Positions 25,156 to 34,568 are shown, counted from the stretch's first letter. The stretch is 64,000 bases of DNA from Antarcticirhabdus aurantiaca (GCF_009765365.1 NZ_VTOM01000002.1:1-64000); one strand, 5' to 3'. The notes: generated by a model from the letters alone, not told the origin. Numbers and translations: made by a program.

Positions 25156-25371
25156 ATGACGGCATTTCAGCTCCTGTCCGTGAGGCATTGCGAGAGGACG
25201 GCCGAAGGCGCGGCCGGGGGCCTGATCCTGCTGGCGGCGCTGCTCGTCGGGCTCCTGGCCGCGGCGATGCCGCTGCACCTCGCCTGCGGCCTGTTCTGCG
25301 TCCACGAGCGGATCGGGGCGCCCATGGCCTCCGACATCTGCCGCTCCGCATCCCAAAAGGTTTCGCCATGA
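25156..25371 (+). CDS. small single-TM protein, coupled to the amine oxidase gene
   Basis: 71 aa from the ATG at 25156. One hydrophobic helix at about residues 20-45 (AGGLILLAALLVGLLAAAMP then LHLACGLFC). Its stop overlaps the amine oxidase start (ATGA at 25368-25371), the arrangement of translationally coupled genes. No family recognised. It may be an uptake or membrane-anchoring partner of the amine oxidase, or a spurious ORF; the ATGA overlap is the main support. Confidence 0.45.
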   Translation: MTAFQLLSVRHCERTAEGAAGGLILLAALLVGLLAAAMPLHLACGLFCVHERIGAPMASDICRSASQKVSP

Positions 25372-27359
25372 CCACCGCGCCCGCTGCCCATCCGCTCGAC
25401 CCCTTGAGCCTCGACGAGATCGCGCGGGCGGTCGCCGCGGTCGTGGCTGACCGGGGCCTGGGCCCGAACGCCCGCTACCCGATCGTGCGGCTGGAAGAGC
25501 CCGCCAAGGCGGAGCTTTCCGCTTGGCGCGAAACCGGCGCGGCGCCGGACCGGATCGCCTTCGTGCTGACGCTCGACGTCGAGAGCGGCGAGGCGCACGA
25601 GGCGCTGGTTGACCTGGAAGACGGCCGCGTGCGGGCCTCCACCATGCTGCCGAACCGCGACGCGCCCTACGGCCAGCCGCCGGTCATGATCGAGGAGTTC
25701 TTCCGCTGCGAGGCGATCGTGAAGGCCGACCCGGCCTGGCGCGCCGCCGTGATGCGGCGGGGGCTGACGGAGGCCGAGCTGGAACTCGTCCAGGTCGATC
25801 CCTTCTCGTCCGGCTTCTTCGACCGCGACTTCGAGAAGGGCAAGCGCATCGTGCGCGCCGTCGCCTACTGGCGCGAGGCGGTCACGGACAACGGCTACGC
25901 CCACCCGATCGAGGGCGTCGTGGCGGTGGTGGACCTCATCGAGAACCGCGTCGTCGACCTCGTGGACGAGGCGCTCGCCATTCCCGTGCCGCGCAAGAAG
26001 CGCAATTACGGGCGCGAGGACTTCAGCCCCCGCACCGACCTGAAGCCGCTCGACATCGTCCAGCGCGAGGGGCCGAGCTTCTCGGTGGACGGCTGGAAGG
26101 TCGAGTGGCAGGGCTGGTCGTTCCGCGTCGGCTTCACGCCGCGCGAGGGGCTGGTGCTGCACGAGCTGTCGATCCGCGACGGCGAGCGGCTGCGGCCGGT
26201 GATCTTCCGCGCCAGCGTCACCGAGATGGTCGTGCCCTATGCCGACCCGACGGCGAACCATTACTGGAAGAGCGCCTTCGACGCGGGCGAGTACGGGCTG
26301 GGCCGCCTCGCCAACTCGCTGGAGCTCGGCTGCGACTGCCTCGGCCTCATCCGCTACTTCGACGTGCCGATCGCCGACGACCTCGGCCAGCCGACATTGC
26401 TCAAAAACGCGATCTGCATGCACGAGGAGGATTTCGGCATCCTCTGGAAGCACAACGAGTTCCGCACCGGCGTCCACGAGGTGCGCCGCTCGCGCCGGCT
26501 GGTGATCTCCTTCTTCGCCACCGTCGGCAACTACGACTACGGCTTCTACTGGTATCTCTACCAGGACGGCACGATCCAGCTGGAAGCCAAGCTCACCGGC
26601 ATCATCCAGACGGCGGCCGTCGCCGACGGCGAGACCTATCCCTGGGGCGGCATGGTCGACGACAATCTCGGCGGCCCGACGCACCAGCACTTCTTCAACG
26701 TGCGCCTGCACATGGACGTCGACGGCGGCGGCAATTCCGTCACCGAGCACGAGTTCCATCCCCGGCCGATGGGCGAGGACAACCCGTTCGGCAACGTCTT
26801 CGACACGCGCGTTCGAACGCTGGCCACCGAGAACGACACGGGCGGCATCGCGGACGGGGCGAACGGGCGCTACTGGAAGGTCGTCAACCCGAACGTTGCC
26901 AACTCCGTCGGCAAGCCGACCGGCTACAAGATGATCGCCATGCCGAGCCCCCTGATGCTCGCGCAGGAGGGCTCGACGGTGCGCCGGCGCGGCGGCTTCG
27001 CCACCCGCCACGTCTGGGTGACGCCCTTCGACAGGGCCGAGAAATACGCCAGCGGCGACTATCCCAACGTCCATGCCGGCGGCGACGGCCTGCCGCGCTA
27101 CGTCGAGAAGAACCGTCCGATCGAGAACACGGACCTCGTCCTGTGGCATTCCTTCGGCCACACCCACGTCTGCAAGCCGGAGGACTTCCCGATCATGCCG
27201 GTGGAATATGCCGGCTTCACGCTGAAGCCCAACGGCTTCTTCGACCGCAACATCGCGATGAACCTGCCGCCCGAGCCGAACCGGCACAGCGTCGACGCGC
27301 GCGACGGCGCGGAGCCGCCGGCGCCCGCCGCCTCCTGCTGCGGGAGCCGGGGCGCGTGA
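25368..27359 (+). CDS. tynA: copper-containing primary-amine oxidase
   Basis: 663 aa, start MTTAPAAHPLDPLSLDEIAR. The TPQ cofactor motif is NYDY in TVGNYDYGFYWYLY (first Tyr modified). The catalytic-base Asp lies in KSAFDAGEYGLG. Copper ligands are the His pair in GPTHQHFFNV and the third His in SFGHTHVCKPEDFPIMP. It has no signal peptide, unlike periplasmic E. coli TynA, so should be cytoplasmic as in Arthrobacter-type enzymes. It oxidises primary amines to aldehydes with release of ammonia and hydrogen peroxide. Its aldehyde product could be taken by the aldehyde dehydrogenase at 33045. Regulated most likely by the divergent AraC protein. Confidence 0.93.
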   Translation: MTTAPAAHPLDPLSLDEIARAVAAVVADRGLGPNARYPIVRLEEPAKAELSAWRETGAAPDRIAFVLTLDVESGEAHEALVDLEDGRVRASTMLPNRDAPYGQPPVMIEEFFRCEAIVKADPAWRAAVMRRGLTEAELELVQVDPFSSGFFDRDFEKGKRIVRAVAYWREAVTDNGYAHPIEGVVAVVDLIENRVVDLVDEALAIPVPRKKRNYGREDFSPRTDLKPLDIVQREGPSFSVDGWKVEWQGWSFRVGFTPREGLVLHELSIRDGERLRPVIFRASVTEMVVPYADPTANHYWKSAFDAGEYGLGRLANSLELGCDCLGLIRYFDVPIADDLGQPTLLKNAICMHEEDFGILWKHNEFRTGVHEVRRSRRLVISFFATVGNYDYGFYWYLYQDGTIQLEAKLTGIIQTAAVADGETYPWGGMVDDNLGGPTHQHFFNVRLHMDVDGGGNSVTEHEFHPRPMGEDNPFGNVFDTRVRTLATENDTGGIADGANGRYWKVVNPNVANSVGKPTGYKMIAMPSPLMLAQEGSTVRRRGGFATRHVWVTPFDRAEKYASGDYPNVHAGGDGLPRYVEKNRPIENTDLVLWHSFGHTHVCKPEDFPIMPVEYAGFTLKPNGFFDRNIAMNLPPEPNRHSVDARDGAEPPAPAASCCGSRGA

Positions 27360-27364
27360 AGCGC

Positions 27365-27390
27365 GAGCCGGGGCGGGAGCGCCCCGGCTC
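27365..27390. terminator. bidirectional terminator between tynA and the GMC gene
   Basis: Arms GAGCCGGGGCG and CGCCCCGGCTC with a GGAG loop, placed exactly between two convergent stop codons (27359 and 27389). No U-run is obvious on either side, but position and 11-bp GC stem support termination. Confidence 0.65.
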
Positions 27391-29005
27391 ATCGGTCCGC
27401 GAGCATCATCGCGGCGCATTTCTCGCCGATCATGATCGAGGGCGCGTTGGTGTTGCCGCTGACGAGGGTCGGCATGATCGAGGCGTCGGCGACGCGCAGG
27501 CCGTGGAGCCCGCGCACCTTGAGGTCGGGGCCCGTCACGGCGAGGTCGTCGCTGCCCATGCGGCAGGTGCCGGAGGGGTGGAACACGGTGCTGGCGTCCG
27601 AGCGCACATAGGCCATGAGGTCCTCGTCGCTCGCCCGCTTCGGCCCCGGCGCGATCTCCGCGCCGCGGATCGGGGCGAAGGACGAGGCGGCGAGGATGGA
27701 GCGGGCGAGCTTCATCCCTTCCACGAGGACGCGCCCGTCCTGCTCCTTGTCGAGGAAGCGGAAGTCGATGGCGAGGCTCGGCCCCTCTGGGCCGGGCTTG
27801 AGAAACACCCGGCCGCGGCTTTCGGGCCGCAGGACGCAGGTGTGGATGGCGTAGCCGTGGCCCCACTCGAACAGCCGGCCGCGATGGCTGCGATAGCCCG
27901 GCACGAAGTGGAACTGGACGTCGGGCACCGCGCCGGCGAAGCGCGTGCGCGCGAAGCCGCCGGCCTCCACGTAGTTCGTGGTCAGCCAGCCCGCCTTGGA
28001 GGCGAGGTAGCGCAGGGGCGAGGCGAGGATGCGCGGGGCCGAGCCCGCCGAGAAGCCGAGCGTCGAGGCGTCGGCCGAGCGCACCGTCACCAGCCCGTCG
28101 AGATGGTCCTGGAGGTTGCGCCCGACGCCCGGCAGGTGGTGGCGCGGCTCGATGCCGGCCTGGCCGAGCTCGCCCGCGTCGCCGATCCCTGAGCGCAGGA
28201 GGATTTCCGGCGAGCCGAGCGCGCCGGCGGCCAGCACGGTTTCGCGCCGGGAGCCGAGGCGAAGGCGCCGGCCGTTCCGCGTCACGACGATGCCGCGCAC
28301 GCGCGCGCCCTCGAGGTCGAGGCCGTCCACCCGCGCATCCGTCATCACGGTGAGGTTCGCCCGCCCGCGCACCGGGTGGACGAAGGCGCGGTAGCTCGAC
28401 AGCCGCCGGGCGTTCGCCTGCGTGACGTTGTAGAGGCCGACGCCCTCGAGCCGCGCGCCGTTGAAGTCCGGGTTCTCCGCCATCCCCACCTCGCGCGCCG
28501 CCTCGACGAAGCGGCGCGAAGCGGGATTGGGATCGCGCGGCCGGTCCACCGCGAGCTCGCCCCCGGTGCCGTGGAAGGCGGGGTCGAGGCCGAGGCGGTC
28601 GTCCTCGAAGCGCTTGAAGACGGGCAGGACGTCGTCGAAGGCCCAGCCGGGACAGCCCATGGCGGCCCAGCCGTCGTAGTCCGACCGGTCGCCGCGGATG
28701 TAGATCATCGAGTTCATGGAGGACGAGCCGCCGAGCATGCGCCCGCGCGGCACGTGGACGCGCCGCCCGTTCAGCTTCTCCTGCGGCTCGGACATGAACT
28801 GGTAGGCGTAGCGGTCGCTCTTGTAGAGCGTGATCGTGCCGGCGGGGACGTGGATGCGGGGCGTGCGGTCCTGCCCGCCGCCTTCCACGAGGCAGACCCG
28901 CGCGGCGGGGTCGGCGCTCAGCCGGTTGGCGAGGACGCAGCCCGCCGAGCCGGCCCCCACCACCACGTAGTCGAATTCGAGGGCGTCGCCGGTCTCGCTC
29001 GTCAT
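27389..29005 (-). CDS. GMC-family FAD oxidoreductase (choline/alcohol dehydrogenase-like)
   Basis: 538 aa. FAD-binding YVVVGAGSAGCVLANRLSAD at about 13-32; GMC signature 1 GGSSSMNSMIYIRG; signature 2 GALGSPEILLRSGIG; C-terminal catalytic block HPSGTCRMG (His) and GNTNAPSIMIGEK (Asn). This is the BetA/AlkJ type of membrane-associated or soluble alcohol dehydrogenase; the substrate is not predictable. It is transcribed with the ABC-importer genes (same strand, downstream), though hairpins lie in the 148-base gap between them. Confidence 0.9.
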   Translation of the reverse strand: MTSETGDALEFDYVVVGAGSAGCVLANRLSADPAARVCLVEGGGQDRTPRIHVPAGTITLYKSDRYAYQFMSEPQEKLNGRRVHVPRGRMLGGSSSMNSMIYIRGDRSDYDGWAAMGCPGWAFDDVLPVFKRFEDDRLGLDPAFHGTGGELAVDRPRDPNPASRRFVEAAREVGMAENPDFNGARLEGVGLYNVTQANARRLSSYRAFVHPVRGRANLTVMTDARVDGLDLEGARVRGIVVTRNGRRLRLGSRRETVLAAGALGSPEILLRSGIGDAGELGQAGIEPRHHLPGVGRNLQDHLDGLVTVRSADASTLGFSAGSAPRILASPLRYLASKAGWLTTNYVEAGGFARTRFAGAVPDVQFHFVPGYRSHRGRLFEWGHGYAIHTCVLRPESRGRVFLKPGPEGPSLAIDFRFLDKEQDGRVLVEGMKLARSILAASSFAPIRGAEIAPGPKRASDEDLMAYVRSDASTVFHPSGTCRMGSDDLAVTGPDLKVRGLHGLRVADASIMPTLVSGNTNAPSIMIGEKCAAMMLADR

Positions 29006-29053
29006 GTCGCGTCTTCCTGGCCCGCGGGACCTTTCATGCCGCCGCTCCGTCGA

Positions 29054-29143
29054 GCGGACCCGTTCGGAGGAGCGGGGCCAAGCCCGAACGGGCGTCCGCC
29101 CTTGTGGGCGGAACCCTTCGCCCTGACGACGTCAGGGCGAAGG
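29054..29143 (-). terminator. series of three hairpins after the ABC operon
   Basis: CCGTTCGGA...CCCGAACGGG (about 29058-29090), TCCGCCC-TTGT-GGGCGGA (about 29095-29112) and the strongest, CCTTCGCCCTGAC-GAC-GTCAGGGCGAAGG (29115-29143, 13-bp stem). The last lies just downstream of the ABC ATPase stop on the minus strand and is the probable terminator of that operon. Confidence 0.6.
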
Positions 29144-29153
29144 CGCGCCGGTA

Positions 29154-29993
29154 TCAGTGCTCCTCGTCGATCTCGTCGCGCAGGAGGTCGAGGATGCGGC
29201 GCTTGAGCGCGATGAAGTCGGGCTCAAGCGCCAGGTCCATGGAGCGCGGGCGCGGCAGCGCGATGGACAGCTCCGCCTTGATGCGGCCGGGCCGGGCGCT
29301 CATCACGACGACGCGGTCGCCGAGCAGCAGCGCTTCGTCGATGTCGTGCGTCACGAAGAGCACCGTCTTCTTGTGTTGCTCCCAGATGCGCAGGAGAAGC
29401 TTCTGCATCGTGGCGCGGGTCTGGCTGTCGAGGGCGCCGAAGGGCTCGTCCATCAGGAGGACGCCCGGATCGTTGGCGAGCGCGCGCGCGATCGCCACGC
29501 GCTGGCGCATGCCGCCCGACAGCATGGCCGGGTAGTGCTCGGCGAACTGCGTCAGGCCGATCTCGGCGAGGTAGCGGTCGACGATGCCGGAGCGCTCGGC
29601 CGCCGACATGCCCTGGCGCTTCGGGCCGTATTCGATGTTCTGGCGCACCGTCAGCCAGGGAAACAGCGTGTAGCCCTGGAAGACCATGCCCCGGTCGGGG
29701 CCCGGCTCGTGGACGGAAACGCCGTTCACCGCCATCTGCCCCGAGGTCGCCTCGTTCAGCCCGGCGATCAGGTAGAGGAGGCTCGACTTGCCGCATCCCG
29801 ACGGGCCGACGATGACGCAGAACTCGTTCGGCGAAACGTCCAGCGACACCCGGTCGAGGGCGACCACCTCGCGGCCCCGGCCGCCGGCATAGACGAGCGA
29901 GACGTTCGACACGGACAGGGCGGCGGACCGGCCGGCCTCCGGCCTCACGGTGCCGGCACGCGGCACTGAGGGCGCTTCGATCACATCGCCCAT
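29154..29993 (-). CDS. ABC transporter ATP-binding protein (TauB/SsuB/NrtD type)
   Basis: 279 aa. Walker A GPSGCGKSSLLYLIAGL, Q-loop FQGYTLFPWLTVRQNI, signature LSGGMRQRVAIARALANDPG, Walker B LLMDEPFGALD and H-loop FVTHDIDEALLLGDRVVVMS. These are the features of the nitrate/taurine/sulfonate-type importer ATPases. Overlaps the permease stop by 13 bases. Works with the permease and binding protein upstream. Confidence 0.93.
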   Translation of the reverse strand: MGDVIEAPSVPRAGTVRPEAGRSAALSVSNVSLVYAGGRGREVVALDRVSLDVSPNEFCVIVGPSGCGKSSLLYLIAGLNEATSGQMAVNGVSVHEPGPDRGMVFQGYTLFPWLTVRQNIEYGPKRQGMSAAERSGIVDRYLAEIGLTQFAEHYPAMLSGGMRQRVAIARALANDPGVLLMDEPFGALDSQTRATMQKLLLRIWEQHKKTVLFVTHDIDEALLLGDRVVVMSARPGRIKAELSIALPRPRSMDLALEPDFIALKRRILDLLRDEIDEEH

Positions 29994-30847
29994 GGCGCGA
30001 GCTTTCTGCGGAGGAGCCTGAAGAACAGGTCGGTGACGAGGCCGAGGAAGCCGATCGTCAGGACCGCGAGGAAGATCGTGTCGACCTGGAAGCCTCGCAT
30101 GGCACGCAGGCTGATGTAGCCGAGGCCGCTGGAGGCGGCGACGAGCTCGGCGACCACGAGGTATGTCCAGGCCCAGCCGGCGGTCACGCGCAGCATGTCG
30201 AGGATCGCCGGCAGGGTCGCCGGGAAGACGATGTGCCAGACCACCTCCGAGCGCTTGGTGCCCAGCGTGTAGGCGGCGTTGACGAGGTCACGCGCGATGC
30301 CGCGCGCGCTGTCGGCGACCATCACGAGCTGCTGGAAGAAGACGCCGAAGACGATGACGGTGACGCGCTGCTGCAGGCCGATGCCGATCCACAGGATGAA
30401 GAGCGGCACGAAGGAGGTGACGGGCAGGTAGCGGATGAAGTTCACCACCGGCTCGATCGCGGCCCGCACCGGCGCGTAGGTGCCCATCCAAAGGCCGACG
30501 GGCACGGCGACGAGCGATGACAGGGCGAAGCCGATCATCACCACCTGGACGCTCGACAGGGCGTGGGTCAGGAGGCTTCCGTCGCCGATCATCGCGACGG
30601 CGCGTTCGAACACGGCGGTCGGCGTCGGCAGGAACATGGAGGACACGACGCCGCCGTAGGACAGCGCCGCCCAGCAGCCGGCGATCAGGGCCCAGACGGC
30701 GGAGGCGAGGACGAAGTTCTGGGAGGACGAGGGCGCCGCGAAGGGCGTCCACGTCCGCGAGCGGCGCCGCGCCGGCGCTTGGCCCGCGGGAGAGGCTTCG
30801 GCCCGGCTCCGGCTGCCGGGAGCTTCCATCGCCAGGTCCTGCGCCAT
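29981..30847 (-). CDS. ABC transporter permease (TauC/SsuC type)
   Basis: 288 aa from the ATG at 30847, which overlaps the TGA of the binding-protein gene by one base (TGATG). About six TM helices; the cytoplasmic EAA loop is GTKRSEVVWHIVFPATLPAI. Variable N-terminus of 35 polar residues, then SAVWALIAGCWAALSYGGVV and the core ALSSVQVVMIGFALSSLVAV. A BPD_transp_1 permease of the nitrate/sulfonate/taurine group. Confidence 0.92.
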   Translation of the reverse strand: MAQDLAMEAPGSRSRAEASPAGQAPARRRSRTWTPFAAPSSSQNFVLASAVWALIAGCWAALSYGGVVSSMFLPTPTAVFERAVAMIGDGSLLTHALSSVQVVMIGFALSSLVAVPVGLWMGTYAPVRAAIEPVVNFIRYLPVTSFVPLFILWIGIGLQQRVTVIVFGVFFQQLVMVADSARGIARDLVNAAYTLGTKRSEVVWHIVFPATLPAILDMLRVTAGWAWTYLVVAELVAASSGLGYISLRAMRGFQVDTIFLAVLTIGFLGLVTDLFFRLLRRKLAPWAM

Positions 30848-31827
30848 CACTCGCCCCGGACGAACTGGGTGCTGACGAGCTCGGCGTAGGAGCCGGGCTG
30901 GCGCAGCGCGCCGGAGCCGCCGAGGATCTCGTTGCCGAGCTTGATCAGATCGGAAAGGGGCCCCTGTTCCGCCGTGCCCCAGAAGGCGACGTTGCGTTCC
31001 TTGTCGTAGAAGGTGACGCCCTTGGCGGCCTCGGCGAAGGCGGCCGGCTCCGACAGGTAGCCGCCGACGCCCTTTGCCATGATCTCGTAGGCTTCCTGCG
31101 GGTTGGACTTGATGTACTCGTTGGCACGGTAGAGGCCGGCGACGAGGGCCTTCACGTCCTCCGGCTGCTTCTCGATCACGTCGCAGCGCAGCTGCACGAC
31201 GTCCACGATGACGCCGGGCGTCGCGCTGGAGTCGACGAGCACCTTGCCCTTGTTCTGCGCGCGCACGAGCGAGAGATGCGGCTCCCAGGTCACCGCGGCC
31301 GGTATCCGGCCGGCGATGAAGGCGGCGGCCGCGTCGTCGGCCGTCATGTTGAGCACCTGAACGTCGGAAAGGCTCATGCCCTCGCGCTTCAGCAGGATGT
31401 CGAACCAGAACTCGGAGACCGCGCCCTCGTTGAGGCCGACCTGGGTGCCCTTGAGATCGGCGAGGCTGTTGACGCCCTCGCCGACGAGGACCCCGTCGCC
31501 CCCGCTCGAATCGTCGAGCGCCACGACGAAGTTGAAGCAGAAGTCCGACGAGCGGTACTTCATCAGCTCGTCCACCGTGGAGGCCGAGCCGTCGAGATCG
31601 CCCGAGGCCACGCCCGCCATGTAGAGCGCGGTGTCCTCGATGAGGTTCAGCTCGACGTCGAGCCCGCCCTCCTTGAAGTAGCCGAGGTCGCGCGCCAGGA
31701 AGAGCGGGCCGTAGCCGACCCAAGTCGTCATGCCGAGGCGCAGCGTGCCCGCCTCGGCCGCGAGCGGCGTCGCGAGGAGCGCCACCGAGGTCGTGAGGGC
31801 GCCCAACAGGCGGAGAGCTGCTTTCAT
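30847..31827 (-). CDS. ABC transporter periplasmic substrate-binding protein (SsuA/TauA/ThiY-like)
   Basis: 326 aa. Signal peptide of ~26 residues (MKAALRLLGALTTSVALLAT, cleavage after AAEA). Mature start GTLRLGMTTWVGYGPLFLAR and the DLGYFKEGGLDVELNLIEDT block place it in the NMT1/OpuAC family for taurine, sulfonate, nitrate and HMP-like compounds; LGMTTWVGYGPLFLA fits ligands such as small amines or aromatic acids. Substrate not predictable by eye. First gene of the minus-strand ABC operon; the LysR gene upstream on the same strand may activate it. Confidence 0.9.
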   Translation of the reverse strand: MKAALRLLGALTTSVALLATPLAAEAGTLRLGMTTWVGYGPLFLARDLGYFKEGGLDVELNLIEDTALYMAGVASGDLDGSASTVDELMKYRSSDFCFNFVVALDDSSGGDGVLVGEGVNSLADLKGTQVGLNEGAVSEFWFDILLKREGMSLSDVQVLNMTADDAAAAFIAGRIPAAVTWEPHLSLVRAQNKGKVLVDSSATPGVIVDVVQLRCDVIEKQPEDVKALVAGLYRANEYIKSNPQEAYEIMAKGVGGYLSEPAAFAEAAKGVTFYDKERNVAFWGTAEQGPLSDLIKLGNEILGGSGALRQPGSYAELVSTQFVRGE

Positions 31828-32022
31828 CGTCTCGATCCCGTGTCTCGAGGGTTGCCGACCGGCCGGAACCGGCGGTCCGCGACGGAAGGGCCGAGAAGCT
31901 CGGCGCGAGGAGATGAAATCACTCCGCGATGTTCGGAAAAATTACCAAATTCTGCGGTCCTGCATCGGTTTTTCGGAAGCAGGCGCCATGCGGAAAAGCT
32001 GCCCGGACCTTGTGCGACATGC

Positions 32023-32991
32023 CTAGGAAGGCGGCGTCTCCTGCCCGCGGCGCGTGCGCTTTTCGGTGGCGGGGGCCGCCATGCCGGGGATGTAGCTGTC
32101 GGAGATGTAGGCCCGGCAGTGCTGCTCGAAGGCGGTCAGCAGCCGGGGCTTGCGATAGGCGGCAAGCGTCGCGATGCCGAGCCGCATAGGGCGGTGCTCG
32201 CCCGCGAGCCGGAGCCGCACGATTCGCTTGCCGTCGAGCGCGACGTCGGAGCGCGGCCGCACGTTGGCGAGCGTGTAGCCATAGCCGTTGGCGACCATGG
32301 TGCGCACGACCTCCTGATAGGTCGTGCGCTGGCCGATCACCGGCGTCAGCCCTTCCGCGGCGAAGAGGCCGAGGAAGTATTCGCGACTGAGCGGCAGGTC
32401 GAGGAGGATCAGCGGCCAGTCGGTCAGGTCCGACAGGGCGACGGCCGTATGCCCGGCGAGCGGGTGGCTATCGGCCACCCAGACATGGGCGGGCAGGCTT
32501 GCCAGGGGCTCGAAGGCGATGCCGGGTGCGAGCGCGAGGTCGTAGGTGATGGCCGCGTCGATTTCGGCGCGCGACAAGCTGGCGATCAGCGAGCCGTGGT
32601 CGCCTTCGAGCTGCTGGATCTGGGTGGCGGGAAAGCCTTCGGTGAAGGCGTGCGCCAGCTCCGGCATGACCAGCGGGGCGAGCGTCGAGAAGCAGCCGAC
32701 GATCAGCCGGCCGCGCACCTGCGCGCTGGTCTCCGAGACGACGGCGTAGAGAGCCTCCGCCTGCTGCACGAGGCGCTTGGCCTCGACGAGGAACGCGCGC
32801 CCGGCCGCCGTCAGCGACAGCCCCTGCGCGTGGTGGCGGATGAAGAGCTGCACGTCGAACTCGCGCTCGAGATGCGAGATCGCGGTGGAGATCGAGGGCT
32901 GCGAAATGTGCAGCCGCTCGGAGGCGAGGGTGATCGAGCCCGTCTCGCCCGCCGCGACGAAGTATTCGAGCTGCCGGAAGGTGAAGCGCAT
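32023..32991 (-). CDS. LysR-family transcriptional regulator
   Basis: 322 aa. N-terminal wHTH MRFTFRQLEYFVAAGETGSI, LASERLHISQPSISTAISHL, EREFDVQLFIRHHAQGLSLT. Effector domain from ~90 (VRGRLIVGCFSTLAPLVMPE). The wHTH plus GCFSTLAP effector start resembles CysB/Cbl-like or TsaR-like regulators. Lies between the ABC operon and the aldehyde dehydrogenase gene, all in one direction, and probably controls one or both; the 195-base gap to the binding-protein gene includes an AT-rich patch that could be its target. Confidence 0.9.
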   Translation of the reverse strand: MRFTFRQLEYFVAAGETGSITLASERLHISQPSISTAISHLEREFDVQLFIRHHAQGLSLTAAGRAFLVEAKRLVQQAEALYAVVSETSAQVRGRLIVGCFSTLAPLVMPELAHAFTEGFPATQIQQLEGDHGSLIASLSRAEIDAAITYDLALAPGIAFEPLASLPAHVWVADSHPLAGHTAVALSDLTDWPLILLDLPLSREYFLGLFAAEGLTPVIGQRTTYQEVVRTMVANGYGYTLANVRPRSDVALDGKRIVRLRLAGEHRPMRLGIATLAAYRKPRLLTAFEQHCRAYISDSYIPGMAAPATEKRTRRGQETPPS

Positions 32992-33044
32992 GTCATGGCC
33001 CCGCGTGATGCGGGCGCCGTTCTAGCCGGTTCCGGCCCAGCGCC

Positions 33045-34556
33045 TCAATCGCCGCTCTCAGCCCGGTAGCGGATCCAGGTCGTCTTCAGGCCGGTATACT
33101 TGTCGAGCGCGTGGAGCGACAGGTCGCGGCCGAAGCCGGACTGCTTGAAGCCGCCAAAGGGAGTCTGCGGGCTCAAGGCATCCACCGTGTTGACCGAGAC
33201 TGTCCCCGCATGGAGGCGATCGGCGACGCGATGCGCCCGCGACAGGTCGTCGGTCCAGACCGAGGCCGCGAGGCCGTAGGGCGAATCGTTGGCGAGGGCG
33301 ACCGCTTCCGCCTCGCCGTCGAAGGGGATGACGGCGAGCACGGGGCCGAAGACCTCCTCGCGCGCGAGCCGCGAGGAGGCGGCGACCTCGTCGAAGATCG
33401 TCGGCTCGACGAAGCAGCCCGCACCCGCGACGCGCACCCGTTCGCCGCCGGTGGCAAGGCGCGCCGTCTCGCGCCCGTCGGCGATGAAGGACAGGATGCG
33501 CCCGGTCTGCGCCTCGTCGACGATCGCACCCATGGTCGAGGCGGGATCGAGCGGGTCGCCCGGCCGGATCGCCTCGGCCCTGGCGACGAGCTTTTCGAGA
33601 AAGGCGTCCTTGACGGAGCGCTGGACGAGCAGCCGCGAGTTCGCCGAGCACACGGCGCCCTGGTTGAAGAAGATGCCGAAGGCGGCCATGTCGGCGGCCG
33701 CGTCGAGGTCGCGGCAGTCGGCGAAGACGAGGTTCGGGCTCTTGCCGCCGCATTCCAGCCAGACCTGCTTCATGTTGGACTGCGCGGAATAGCCGAGGAA
33801 GACCTTGCCGATCTCGGTCGAGCCGGTGAAGGCGAGGCAGTCGACGTCCGGGTGGAGGCCGAGCGCGCGCCCCGCCGTCTCGCCGAAGCCCGGCACGACG
33901 TTGAGGACGCCGTCGGGCAGGCCGGCTTCGCTGGCGAGTTCGGCCAAGCGCAGCGCCGAGAGCGGCGACTGCTCGGCGGGCTTGAGGACCACGCTGTTGC
34001 CGGCGGCGAGCGCCGGCGCGCACTTCCAGGCCGCCATGTCGAGCGGGAAGTTCCAGGGCACCACGGCGCCGACGACGCCGAGGGGCACGCGCCGCACCAG
34101 CGCGAGGTCGCCGCGCCCCGTCGGCGCCGCCTCGTCGTAGAGCTTGTCGGCCGCCTCGCCGTACCATTGGAAGACGCCGGCGGCGCCCGGCACGTCGATC
34201 GCCGCGGCGTCCTTGACGAGCTTGCCCATGTCGAGGCTTTCGAGAAGGGCGAACTCGTGGAGGTGGGCGCGGATGAGGTCGGCGAGCCGGAGGAGCACCG
34301 TCTTGCGCTCGGCGGGCGCGGCGCGCGACCAGGACCCGGCCTCGAAGGCGCGGCGCGCGGCGCGCACCGCCCGGTCGACGTCCTCGGAGGCCCCTTCCGC
34401 GACCGCGGCGATCACTGCGCCGGTCGCCGGGTTCACCGTGTCGAAGGTGCGGCCGGAGGCGGCGGGCAAGAAGCGCCCGTCGATGAACGCCTGAGTGCGG
34501 ATGTCGAGCGCCCGGGCCTTGGCCGTCCAGGCGGCGCGATCGAGTTCGGTGGTCAT
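33045..34556 (-). CDS. aldehyde dehydrogenase (PuuC/gamma-aminobutyraldehyde type)
   Basis: 503 aa from the ATG at 34556 with AGGAA nine bases upstream; a TTG at 34565 is less likely. NAD-binding region VVPWNFPLDMAAWKCAPALA, NSVVLKPAEQSPL, FTGSTEIGKVFL; catalytic Glu in LECGGKSPNLVF and catalytic Cys in FNQGAVCSANSRLLVQ. The SGRTFDTVNPATG and TPFGGFKQSGFGRD blocks are typical of NAD-dependent aldehyde dehydrogenases acting on aminoaldehydes or aromatic aldehydes. It could oxidise the aldehyde made by the amine oxidase. Four bases after the stop of the DUF1028 gene lies its ATG region, so it belongs to the RidA-DUF1028-ALDH operon. Confidence 0.92.
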   Translation of the reverse strand: MTTELDRAAWTAKARALDIRTQAFIDGRFLPAASGRTFDTVNPATGAVIAAVAEGASEDVDRAVRAARRAFEAGSWSRAAPAERKTVLLRLADLIRAHLHEFALLESLDMGKLVKDAAAIDVPGAAGVFQWYGEAADKLYDEAAPTGRGDLALVRRVPLGVVGAVVPWNFPLDMAAWKCAPALAAGNSVVLKPAEQSPLSALRLAELASEAGLPDGVLNVVPGFGETAGRALGLHPDVDCLAFTGSTEIGKVFLGYSAQSNMKQVWLECGGKSPNLVFADCRDLDAAADMAAFGIFFNQGAVCSANSRLLVQRSVKDAFLEKLVARAEAIRPGDPLDPASTMGAIVDEAQTGRILSFIADGRETARLATGGERVRVAGAGCFVEPTIFDEVAASSRLAREEVFGPVLAVIPFDGEAEAVALANDSPYGLAASVWTDDLSRAHRVADRLHAGTVSVNTVDALSPQTPFGGFKQSGFGRDLSLHALDKYTGLKTTWIRYRAESGD

Positions 34557-34568
34557 GTCGGCCAATTC

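Noticed and set aside
25167-27866. 899-codon minus-strand ORF opposite tynA
   Set aside because: Antisense shadow of the amine oxidase with its TPQ and copper motifs intact on the plus strand.
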